Source of the DNA: an uncultured Bacteroidales bacterium | GTDB lineage: Bacteria; Bacteroidota; Bacteroidia; Bacteroidales; F082 | Assembly (NCBI GenBank): GCA_937902805.1 | Contig: CALEMB010000054.1 | Span: 1 to 7,233, forward strand | Length of the DNA stretch: 7,233 nt | Direction: 5' to 3' | Shown here: piece after piece, positions 1 through 5,762 of the stretch | Layout: each line of letters begins with the position of its first letter | Position numbering within the stretch: the first letter of the stretch is position 1 | Notes under the pieces: generated by a model | The model's database searches: none | What the model was told of the DNA's origin: nothing | The model's input: only the letters and a program-made list of their open reading frames with translations | Made by a program: the position numbers and the translations under genes

Positions 1-147
1 CTCTATCCATTGGGCTTCAGCATACATCGCAGCCTGCAAAATGACCTATAAGTCTAAAACTTAGGATAGTATTCGAAACAAAAGCGGGCAATATTACTTT
101 GCTTTGCAGTAATGGTTTGTGCGGCTATTGCAGAAATCCGATCCACT
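1..147. other. Window edge, no assignable gene
   Basis: I cannot assign a gene here. All three plus-strand frames are open from the left edge for only 13 to 20 codons, with stops at 42-44, 49-51 and 62-64. One of them could be the tail of a plus-strand gene entering from the left, which would fit the plus-strand terminator at 148-187. The fragments are too short to choose a frame or recognise a family. No tRNA or rRNA fold is evident. Confidence 0.3.
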
Positions 148-187
148 GCAAATCCTCTCGTCAATTAACGAGGGGATTTTGCTTTTT
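148..187 (+). terminator. Rho-independent terminator, plus strand
   Basis: A 12-bp stem pairs 150-161 with 168-179, with one G-U wobble, around the 6-nt loop CAATTA. GC pairs at 148-149 and 181-182 extend it across a one-base bulge. Five T residues follow at 183-187. The minus-strand side has no T-run, so it should act on plus-strand transcripts. It implies a plus-strand transcription unit ending at or beyond the left edge. Confidence 0.75.
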
Positions 188-188
188 A

Positions 189-515
189 ATAAGGCTTTCA
201 TTAGTGTTCGCTAAAAAATGGACGTTTTAGAAGCTGTTTAAAAATGAATAAGTTTTTTATTCTTGTAGTCATTTGGCATGCGTTTTCGGATGTGGTCCAT
301 TTGCATTTTCCGATATTCAATCGACAAATTCCATAATTATTATGTTTTATAAACATTATGTTTTGGCGGCATAATTTTATGCAAAAATAGATAATTTTTG
401 TATATGAGATGGTTTTTGTCGTTTTTTTTATTCGGGTTCAATGTATTAATTCGGTTTCCAAATCTGACAACTTGTAAAAATTGGTTTTGGTAGGTTAGCC
501 CAAAGTAGGACTTAG
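189..515. other. AT-rich intergenic stretch without a gene
   Basis: All frames are broken by frequent stops and the sequence is strongly AT-rich compared with the genes to the right. A short minus-strand frame (336 down to the TAA at 238-240, 32 codons ending KNKKLIHF) is open but has a stop immediately upstream at 337-339. It is rich in lysine and asparagine, as expected by chance in AT-rich DNA. The notable structure is the palindrome cluster at 332-382. A small AT hairpin (246-251 with 257-262) is also present. I see no insertion sequence ends that I can name. Confidence 0.5.
332..382. repeat. Cluster of short palindromes built on CATAAT/ATTATG
   Basis: The hexamer CATAAT or its complement ATTATG occurs four times in 44 bp, at 332-337, 339-344, 355-360 and 370-375. 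The first two form a perfect 13-bp palindrome. The last copy is part of a second perfect palindrome, GCATAA-TT-TTATGC, at 369-382. A 10-bp direct repeat ATTATGTTTT lies at 339-348 and 355-364. The layout resembles an operator array or the relic of a mobile-element end, but no gene beside it makes a function clear. Confidence 0.45.
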
Positions 516-605
516 ATAGTAAAAAGCAGCCGCAATATTGACAATGTATCTGATGCCTATCTTCGCCAGTTGGTTCAGTTTATTGAAAACAGAAGAAATA
601 AATAG
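516..605 (+). pseudogene. Possible C-terminal remnant of a plus-strand gene
   Basis: The frame ending at the TAG at 603-605 has a coding-like, amphipathic composition and ends RQLVQFIENRRNK. It is open only back to a TAG at 513-515, and all other frames just upstream also carry stops, so no complete gene can be built. The stop lies 21 nt before a strong plus-strand terminator at 627-668, the layout expected at the 3' end of a real gene. I do not recognise the family. It may be the surviving tail of a gene lost by deletion or insertion, or a chance open stretch. There is no evidence that it is expressed. Confidence 0.3.
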
Positions 606-626
606 AGGTGCGAGTAAATTTTTGCG

Positions 627-668
627 CAAGGCGGCCTTCATTTTTGAGGGTCGCCTTGTTTGTTTGGT
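627..668 (+). terminator. Rho-independent terminator, plus strand, convergent with the ORF6N gene
   Basis: A 13-bp stem pairs 627-639 with 646-658, with two G-U wobbles, around a 6-nt loop ATTTTT. A T-rich tail (TTTGTTTGG) follows. The minus-strand side continues CGCAAAAATTT, so the stronger orientation is plus. The hairpin could still act bidirectionally and protect the 3' end of the minus-strand gene that stops at 689. It separates that gene from whatever plus-strand transcript ends here. Confidence 0.75.
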
Positions 669-688
669 TGTTGGATGGAGGCGAATTA

Positions 689-1639
689 CTATTTCAACAA
701 TTTCAGAATTGTCTCTGGTGCAATCGACATTTCAGTAATGGCACATAGACCAGTGCCGATGTCTTTCAGACTGGCACCCAGCAGATAAACTTGTTCGTCG
801 ATGATTAGGAAACGGTCGTGGTTGCGGTGGGGCAATTGGATGAACTCGATTTCGGGATACTGCGCATTATGCTTCTGCAAATCGGTTAAGAATTGTTCGT
901 TATAACGCGTGTGGATGATGGCCAACACACCATCGGAGCGCTTCGTGAGCATCGACAACACACGGTCGTCAACGAAATTGTCAATCAGAATAATCCTTTT
1001 TTTGGCCATACGAACTAAATCGGAAATGTATGTCCAAGCATCCCATACACAGCCAGTTGGGAACACCTGTTCAGGGAGCAACTTAGGAGAGCTCTCCTCT
1101 ATCTTTTCAAGGATGGCTTCAATTTTATTGTCAGTTGCCTGCATCCATTGTTTGTTTTCCAATTGTTGTAGTTCAACACGACCTAATCGTTGGAATATTT
1201 CCAAGCTGGCGGCAATATAACGCTGCATCCCCACGAAAGCACGCATTATCTTAATGTTAGTATCGATAGCCACTTGACTCCGGAGCAGTCCGCTGAGCAT
1301 CCCTATGCCTTGTTGCGTAAAAGCGTATGGCAATGCCCGACGATCGCCACCTCTTTCGTTTGAAGTGCCATTTTGGCACTTCAAACCATCATACTCTTCC
1401 TTGGTTAATTGAAACATAAAATCAGCGGGGAAACGCTCTATATTTCGTTTCACCTGTCTATTCATCTGCTTGACTTCCACTTGATAAAGATAGGCCAAAT
1501 CGCGGTCAATAAGCACCTGTACTCCTCTGATAGTTACAATAAGTTTTTCTATATCACTAACACTAAGAACCGCCAATTGTTCATTATCTGAAACCAATTC
1601 TATTGCTTGTTCTTCGTTCTTAACGCTTTTCTTAGTCAT
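689..1639 (-). CDS. ORF6N-domain DNA-binding protein with a C-terminal PLD-like domain
   Basis: A 316-residue protein. Residues about 31-140 match the ORF6N domain: GVQVLIDRDLAYLY, VKRNIERFPADFMFQLT, LPYAFTQQGIGMLSG and NIKIMRAFV are all hallmarks. ORF6N is a predicted DNA-binding domain found in phage and accessory proteins and frequent in Bacteroidota chromosomes. Residues about 146-182 are polar and helical, possibly coiled coil. Residues about 190-316 resemble the PLD-like half often attached to ORF6N. A single degenerate HKD-type motif is visible: H274-x-R276, D281, then G288-A-S290-L-K, with Arg for Lys and no Asn, so catalysis is doubtful. An upstream TTG at 1645 is also in frame. ATG 1639 is preferred because the predicted transcript start lies only about 13 nt before it. 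The gene is monocistronic with its own promoter. Its exact role is unknown; a transcriptional regulator or phage-derived accessory protein is inferred. Confidence 0.85.
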   Translation of the reverse strand: MTKKSVKNEEQAIELVSDNEQLAVLSVSDIEKLIVTIRGVQVLIDRDLAYLYQVEVKQMNRQVKRNIERFPADFMFQLTKEEYDGLKCQNGTSNERGGDRRALPYAFTQQGIGMLSGLLRSQVAIDTNIKIMRAFVGMQRYIAASLEIFQRLGRVELQQLENKQWMQATDNKIEAILEKIEESSPKLLPEQVFPTGCVWDAWTYISDLVRMAKKRIILIDNFVDDRVLSMLTKRSDGVLAIIHTRYNEQFLTDLQKHNAQYPEIEFIQLPHRNHDRFLIIDEQVYLLGASLKDIGTGLCAITEMSIAPETILKLLK

Positions 1640-1644
1640 GTGCA

Positions 1645-1701
1645 ATCTGTTTTAAACGCAAATATATAACAAATTATTGGATAATAACAATTAAAACAGA
1701 T
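1645..1701. repeat. 11-bp perfect inverted repeat bracketing a promoter
   Basis: ATCTGTTTTAA at 1645-1655 is the exact reverse complement of TTAAAACAGAT at 1691-1701, with 35 nt between. Pairing continues outward as CA/TG after a 2-nt bulge. The arms lie on either side of the -7 element of the ORF6N-gene promoter; the left arm covers the expected transcript start and the right arm abuts the -33 region. A looping operator bound by a dimer, perhaps the ORF6N protein itself, is the simplest reading (inference). Confidence 0.6.
1659..1691 (-). promoter_or_regulatory. Bacteroidota-type promoter for the ORF6N gene
   Basis: Read on the minus strand, the -7 element TATATTTG (1666 to 1659) matches the phylum consensus TAnnTTTG. 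ATTG (1691 to 1688), 21 nt upstream, is a fair -33 element. Transcription should start near 1652-1654, leaving a leader of about 13-15 nt before ATG 1639. Confidence 0.65.
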
Positions 1702-1703
1702 CA

Positions 1704-1841
1704 TTGTAGAAAAACTATTGTGGCGGCCCAATAAGCCCCGCCTCTTGGGCTGTTGAGGAGAAGACGTACGGAAGCCGCCTGCCGACTAGGTTGTTGGAGG
1801 GTTGGACGGACCGTGACAGCGTTACAGTTAAAATCAGAGGC
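1704..1841 (-). other. GC-rich intergenic block continuing the phosphatase frame
   Basis: This gap lies between the phosphatase stop and the ORF6N promoter. About 1720-1830 is clearly more GC-rich than the flanking intergenic DNA. In frame with the phosphatase, the sequence beyond the TAA at 1842-1844 stays open for 46 codons to a TGA at 1701-1703. It includes proline- and arginine-rich stretches such as RPTLQQPSRQAASVRLLLNS. No internal Met start is present, so it is not an independent gene in that frame. It may be a dispersed intergenic repeat or an eroded gene tail. I cannot test copy number here. Confidence 0.4.
1710..1750 (-). terminator. Weak candidate terminator of the signalling operon
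   Basis: On the minus strand, GCCCAA (1750-1745) can pair with TTGGGC (1731-1726). Alternatively GGCGG (1742-1738) can pair with CCGCC (1726-1722), which is nearer the T-run. Five U residues follow (1714-1710) after a gap of 7-11 nt. That gap is longer than in a standard intrinsic terminator, so the call is tentative. It lies in the right place to end transcription of the phosphatase gene. Confidence 0.35.
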
Positions 1842-4028
1842 TTACAACCGTTTTTCCATGCGGAGAATATTCTTCCCGTCGATATGCTCATAGTTGATGC
1901 TGTCCATCAGGTTGCGGACCAGGAAAACACCTAAACCGCCTATGGGGCGCTCGTCCACCGTTAGGGTAGTATCGGCCTTGCTCACACCGGTTGGGTCAAA
2001 CTCGACGCCTGAATCACTGAGGATGAAGCGTATACGGCTCTCGTCAGCCTCGATGGTAAGGTCTATATTGCCTTCAATACCATTCGGATAGGCATAGTCA
2101 ATTACATTGGTGACGGCTTCCTCAACGGCCAGCTTGAGTTGGTTGGCCAGCCCTTTTTCCATGTTCAGCGTAGCCGTGGCCGACTTCACAAAGGCATTGA
2201 GCTTCGAAATCTCGCTCACCTTATTGACAATCGTCAATTTCTCGCACAAAATGAGTGGTTTTTGTTTCGGCGTGTATTGGATGGCCAGCAGGGTGAGGTC
2301 GTCACTCTGCTCGGCACCATCCACAAAACCATTCACCCGAAGGGTCATGGTTTGAATGAGTTGATCGGGGGCAACGGACTCGTTTTTGACGCAGTCCTGC
2401 AACCCCTTTTCAATTCGCTGCAATCCGAAGAGTTCGTGCTCCGCGTTCTTGGCTTCGGTCAGGCCGTCGGTGTAAAGGAAAAGGCTCTCACCTGGCTGCA
2501 ACACGGTTTCCTGTGCCGTGTAAATCAAGTCGTCCATTACGCCCAAGGGCAAATGCGGCTTGGATAGCAATGGCTTGATCTCCTTGCCGATCACAAAGGG
2601 CTTTTCATGGCCGGCGTTGCAATAGCGCAACCTGCCCGTGGGCAAGTCGAGCACGCCGATGAAGAAGGTGACGAACATATTCTGCTCGTTGCGTTGGAAG
2701 CCAATCTCGTTCAAGGCTTGCATGATACGCGCAGGATTACTCTCGCGTGCTGATACGGAGCGGAATAGAGCGTTTGCCACAGCCATCACCAAGGCTGCGG
2801 GGACGCCTTTGCCACTGACGTCGCCGATGCAGAAAAACAGTTTCTCGTCGCGGATGAGGTAGGAGTAGAGGTCGCCGCCCACCATCCTGGCAGGTTCAAG
2901 TAAACCTACGATGACGCTGTCATCGCGCATCACTGTCGCCTCACTCATGGGCAACATGGACATTTGTATGTTTCGCGCGATATTCAGCTCGCTGTCGATG
3001 TGTTCGCGCTCCATATTGGCTTGATGCAGTTTGGAGAGATTCCTGGCGGAACGCTGGATGATGAAGGCAAGAATCAGCAGACCGACCAAGGTCAGCAGCA
3101 GGTTTCTCCATTGCATTTTTATCAAAGACGCAAACACTTCGTCATCGTAATTGACGACGGCAATACTCCACGGGCGGATGGAATTCAGAGTAGAATAATA
3201 TACCGATCCTTTTTCGTGGTCTTCCCAATCGATGAAAGAGAATATGGTGACGCGCCCCGAAGCACTTACTGTGTGTTCGGCGGTGCTGTCATTAATCAAG
3301 CCCATGATTTGCTCCACATCCTTGTGCTTGACCTCGCTATTGGGAAGACTATACATCAGCTTACCCTTGCCTGACAACAAAAGGTTGTAGGAGGAAGGGA
3401 ACATGTGTTTAGAATTCAGCAATTTACCAATCCATACTGTGTTCAAGTCGATGCCGACAACAGCAGCCATATCCCCGTATTCATCATATATGGGGAAAGT
3501 ATAGGTGATAAGCGTCACATTCGGGTCGTCTTCGTCGTGATAGGGCTCGCTCCAGAAAGAACTGTCGTTTTTTGCCGCTATAATGAAATCCGGATTTTTG
3601 CTATAGTCATGTTCCTCTGAAGCAAGTTGAAGGGTTTCGATCAGTTCGCCGCGACGCAGGGTGTAAGGCTCGAAAAGACGGCCTTTTTCAGGATAGTAAT
3701 TAGGTACCATGGCGATGCAGCAACCGGCAAAATTGGGGTTCTCTTCAACAATGCGGCGTGTGACGTCAAACAGGGAATCAGGATAGGGGAGGAACTGCTC
3801 GAATTCCCAAGTGCGGTTTCGTAGCGCAAGGGTCACGTCCTCAAGCGAATGCTTGACATCTATAGACTTGATAATCAATTCCATTTCGGCGGTACGCTCA
3901 AGATTGTGGCGGATTTCCTTACGTGCATAGTTCTGCTGGATGCCTGAAATCAGGAGCATAAGCACCGCCGCTGTGATGAGGATGGCGATTTGTGAGGATC
4001 TGGCCGCTGAATTCTTAGTGCTCTTCAT
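1842..4028 (-). CDS. Membrane sensor with SpoIIE-type PP2C phosphatase fused to an RsbW-like ATPase
   Basis: A 728-residue inner-membrane signalling protein. Transmembrane helix 1 (about 12-30) and helix 2 (about 309-325) enclose a periplasmic region of about 280 residues. That region looks like a Cache-type sensor, with TLITYTFPIYDEYGDMAAVV around 172-191. A predicted helical linker (326-358) leads to a PP2C/SpoIIE domain (about 360-588): VGGD with D386, IGDVSGKG with D403, NAGH 471-474, YTDG with D521 and SDD 575-577, all expected metal-binding or core motifs. Residues about 600-728 are an HATPase_c_2 (RsbW/SpoIIAB-like) domain: N-box EEAVTN 636-641, SDSG 671-674 and GGLGVFLV 697-704. The family pattern is that the phosphatase removes phosphate from a STAS protein while the kinase half adds it. 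The STAS partner is encoded two genes upstream. Its start overlaps the barrel gene by 14 bp, implying translational coupling. No HAMP domain is evident after helix 2. The ligand and the downstream target are unknown. Confidence 0.9.
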   Translation of the reverse strand: MKSTKNSAARSSQIAILITAAVLMLLISGIQQNYARKEIRHNLERTAEMELIIKSIDVKHSLEDVTLALRNRTWEFEQFLPYPDSLFDVTRRIVEENPNFAGCCIAMVPNYYPEKGRLFEPYTLRRGELIETLQLASEEHDYSKNPDFIIAAKNDSSFWSEPYHDEDDPNVTLITYTFPIYDEYGDMAAVVGIDLNTVWIGKLLNSKHMFPSSYNLLLSGKGKLMYSLPNSEVKHKDVEQIMGLINDSTAEHTVSASGRVTIFSFIDWEDHEKGSVYYSTLNSIRPWSIAVVNYDDEVFASLIKMQWRNLLLTLVGLLILAFIIQRSARNLSKLHQANMEREHIDSELNIARNIQMSMLPMSEATVMRDDSVIVGLLEPARMVGGDLYSYLIRDEKLFFCIGDVSGKGVPAALVMAVANALFRSVSARESNPARIMQALNEIGFQRNEQNMFVTFFIGVLDLPTGRLRYCNAGHEKPFVIGKEIKPLLSKPHLPLGVMDDLIYTAQETVLQPGESLFLYTDGLTEAKNAEHELFGLQRIEKGLQDCVKNESVAPDQLIQTMTLRVNGFVDGAEQSDDLTLLAIQYTPKQKPLILCEKLTIVNKVSEISKLNAFVKSATATLNMEKGLANQLKLAVEEAVTNVIDYAYPNGIEGNIDLTIEADESRIRFILSDSGVEFDPTGVSKADTTLTVDERPIGGLGVFLVRNLMDSINYEHIDGKNILRMEKRL

Positions 4029-5376
4029 GAGTTGAAGGCTTCTTTTTGTCTTGCCAAGTAGTGTGAAACAAGGTAGGTTTCACGGAAAGCATCAACCAAC
4101 CCCAATGCAAGTTGCGCTGTTCGGTAACTTCTTGGATTTCCTGCAGTATGGTCATCGTCTCCGAGCCATGCATGTATGTGTATCCACCCGATAACGAAAC
4201 CGCCTTACTGAAAGCGTATGAAACAGTGAAATCGACTTCATGTCCTAAAGTCTTGCTGTTCAAGTAATCAAGGTTGGTAGCGATGGCATAGTAATGGTAT
4301 GCTGCATTGAGATCCAAGCCATCTACAGGACTCACATCGCCACTGACATAGAGGTTCTGGAGACCAGGGGAGAAGCCTCTGTAAAAGTTGTCTAAATAAA
4401 AGAAGTCCATCGCACCATAAAACTGGTGGTGCGAGCCGAAAACGGCATTGAAAGCCCTGATTTTGTCGTGATGAACCATTCCCAAATGTCCATCAGCTGG
4501 AACGGCAAAAAACTTGTCGCCGCTCAAATAGTCGTATCCTGCAAATATATTGAATATCTCGCTTGGTTTCACGGTGGCTTTCACGGCTGCCATGAAAGCA
4601 TCGATGGGCAAGCCGTGTTCCTGTTTACCCATCTGGTAGTAGAACTCTCCTTCCAACGACCAATACTTGCGACGGAAGGCCATATAGGTACCCACCAGCT
4701 GTTGGAAGTAGGTGACATTAGGTTCATTATCCCTGACACTTTGCATACCAATGTTCATGCCTAACAACGAAATGCCAAACATTTTCTTTGGCGTATCATA
4801 GTGGTACCAAAGGGTTTGCATCGTTTTGTAAGGTTGCAGGCCGCCCGAATAGTAATGGGCTCCGTTATCCATGTTGTCTGCGTCCTGGTTGTAGGCCGCC
4901 ATCAGGTGAACCTTATGGCTTTCACCATCATAACCCAATTTCAACACATCATGGGTAGGCGCCGTCATCGTCCAGTCGTCGTTACCGATGATACGCTCAT
5001 TGTCATAGTCCAGTTCCTGACGGCCGATCTGGGCGAAGAGGCCCTTTTTGGTCTGCATCTTGGCCCAACCTTCATAAAGGCTCAAACCAGCGCTGCCCTG
5101 ACCCCAAATGCCGGAAAACTGAGGCGACAGTTTCACTTCCAGCCACGAGCGTTTATAATCCGCTGTGACGCGGTATTTGCCTAAAGCGAAATATGACATA
5201 CGGCCTGCATCAAGGCTATCGCCTTTGAAACCGCCAGCGCGCAACTCGCCACGGGTCACCAACTGGGCATCCAAACTGAACTCGTTGTCGGCTTCCTGGG
5301 CTTTCAATCCAAAGGAGAACAACAATAGTAACACCATGCCAATCCACTTGACAGATTGGTTGAAATAGTTTTTCAT
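4015..5376 (-). CDS. Outer-membrane beta-barrel protein, alginate-export-like
   Basis: A 453-residue secreted protein. The N-terminus has basic residues, a hydrophobic core (VLLLLFSFGL) and a likely signal peptidase I site after KA at 25-26. The rest is alternating, aromatic-rich sequence typical of outer-membrane beta-strands. The segment GRQELDYDNERIIGNDDW (118-135), the early RGEL (42-45) and LGHEVDFTVSYAF (377-389) resemble the alginate-export (AlgE-like) porin family as found in Bacteroidota. The transported substrate cannot be read from sequence and need not be alginate. The likely last strand ends at VKPTLF (432-437). A charged 16-residue tail ending in THEEH follows, and its codons overlap the next gene's start. 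The gene begins 18 nt after the STAS gene stop and runs directly into the phosphatase gene, so all three are probably one operon. The barrel may report on or respond to the envelope state sensed by the phosphatase (inference). Confidence 0.8.
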   Translation of the reverse strand: MKNYFNQSVKWIGMVLLLLFSFGLKAQEADNEFSLDAQLVTRGELRAGGFKGDSLDAGRMSYFALGKYRVTADYKRSWLEVKLSPQFSGIWGQGSAGLSLYEGWAKMQTKKGLFAQIGRQELDYDNERIIGNDDWTMTAPTHDVLKLGYDGESHKVHLMAAYNQDADNMDNGAHYYSGGLQPYKTMQTLWYHYDTPKKMFGISLLGMNIGMQSVRDNEPNVTYFQQLVGTYMAFRRKYWSLEGEFYYQMGKQEHGLPIDAFMAAVKATVKPSEIFNIFAGYDYLSGDKFFAVPADGHLGMVHHDKIRAFNAVFGSHHQFYGAMDFFYLDNFYRGFSPGLQNLYVSGDVSPVDGLDLNAAYHYYAIATNLDYLNSKTLGHEVDFTVSYAFSKAVSLSGGYTYMHGSETMTILQEIQEVTEQRNLHWGWLMLSVKPTLFHTTWQDKKKPSTHEEH

Positions 5377-5394
5377 AAGTCGTTAATTTTTATT

Positions 5395-5697
5395 TTATTC
5401 TATATCAAACAAATCGATAAAACCAGTCATCTTGAAGACATCCTTGATTTCGTTGTTCATGTTCCTCAAAACAACCTTATTGCCGTTGGCTTTGGCGCTT
5501 TTCAGCAATCCCAAAAGGATGCGCAGGCCACTGGAAGCGATATAATCCAATTTGGTGCATTCGATGACGATATCTTTCCCGCTTACTTCGTGCAGGGGCT
5601 GCATGGCTTGTTCCACTTCAATGGCATGTGCGGTATCAAGTTCGCCTTCAAGGGCAACTACATACTTTCCGTCTTTTTCTTCAATATTGGTATTCAT
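5395..5697 (-). CDS. STAS-domain anti-anti-sigma-type protein (RsbV/SpoIIAA-like)
   Basis: A 100-residue cytoplasmic protein made of one STAS domain. The motif LDYIASSGLRILLG (50-63) carries the conserved Ser pair 55-56, one of which (probably Ser56) is the phosphorylation site in this family. EGELDTAHA (17-25) and the C-terminal VFKMTGFIDLFDI are also typical. In the family, the unphosphorylated form binds an RsbW-like kinase and frees that kinase's other partner. ATG 5697 is chosen because it gives the standard family length. The longer in-frame starts (TTG 5739, ATG 5727) lie inside or almost on the promoter and would add a non-family N-terminal extension. The gene is first in the operon with the barrel and the phosphatase/kinase, its likely partner. 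Confidence 0.88.
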   Translation of the reverse strand: MNTNIEEKDGKYVVALEGELDTAHAIEVEQAMQPLHEVSGKDIVIECTKLDYIASSGLRILLGLLKSAKANGNKVVLRNMNNEIKDVFKMTGFIDLFDIE

Positions 5698-5722
5698 GGT
5701 TGTGTTTATTTGATGGTTTTTA

Positions 5723-5738
5723 TGCATTATAAAATGCA
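5723..5738. promoter_or_regulatory. Palindrome at the transcript start of the STAS operon
   Basis: TGCATT (5723-5728) and AATGCA (5733-5738) form a perfect inverted repeat around ATAA. It covers the predicted transcription start and touches the end of the -7 element, a typical repressor position. It could equally form a small 5' hairpin in the mRNA. Arms of 6 bp in AT-rich DNA can arise by chance. Confidence 0.4.
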
Positions 5739-5744
5739 AAGATA
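5737..5744 (-). promoter_or_regulatory. -7 element of the STAS-barrel-phosphatase operon
   Basis: TATCTTTG on the minus strand (5744 to 5737) matches the Bacteroidota consensus TAnnTTTG. No clear TTTG -33 element lies 19-21 nt upstream, where the sequence is AT-only. The predicted transcript start near 5730 gives a leader of about 33 nt to ATG 5697. No terminator hairpin separates this site from the mnmE stop at 5763, so read-through from mnmE may add to expression. Confidence 0.6.
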
Positions 5745-5762
5745 ATAAAAGTTTTTTTGATT

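Noticed and set aside
2..64. Possible C-terminus of a plus-strand gene at the left edge
   Set aside because: Three frames are about equally open and too short to discriminate; noted only as uncertain edge sequence.
238..336. Minus-strand open stretch of 32 codons ending KNKKLIHF
   Set aside because: A stop lies directly upstream, there is no convincing start region, and the Lys/Asn bias is what AT-rich DNA yields by chance.
1..688. CRISPR array or tRNA gene in the gene-free left end
   Set aside because: No regularly spaced repeats of CRISPR length and no tRNA cloverleaf or T-loop consensus were seen.
538..738. 66-codon plus-strand open frame
   Set aside because: It runs through the terminator hairpin and into the 3' end of the ORF6N gene on the opposite strand, and has no family-like features.
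1645..1701. Invertible promoter segment as a firm call
   Set aside because: The 35-nt spacer is short for site-specific inversion and no recombinase gene is in the window; kept only as an alternative to an operator.
1698..1841. Separate small gene after the phosphatase
   Set aside because: The 46-codon open frame has no Met start and reads through from the phosphatase stop; better treated as an intergenic element.
2139..2567. 142-codon plus-strand frame opposite the phosphatase gene
   Set aside because: It lies wholly antisense to conserved PP2C and ATPase motifs and has no recognisable domain; a shadow frame.
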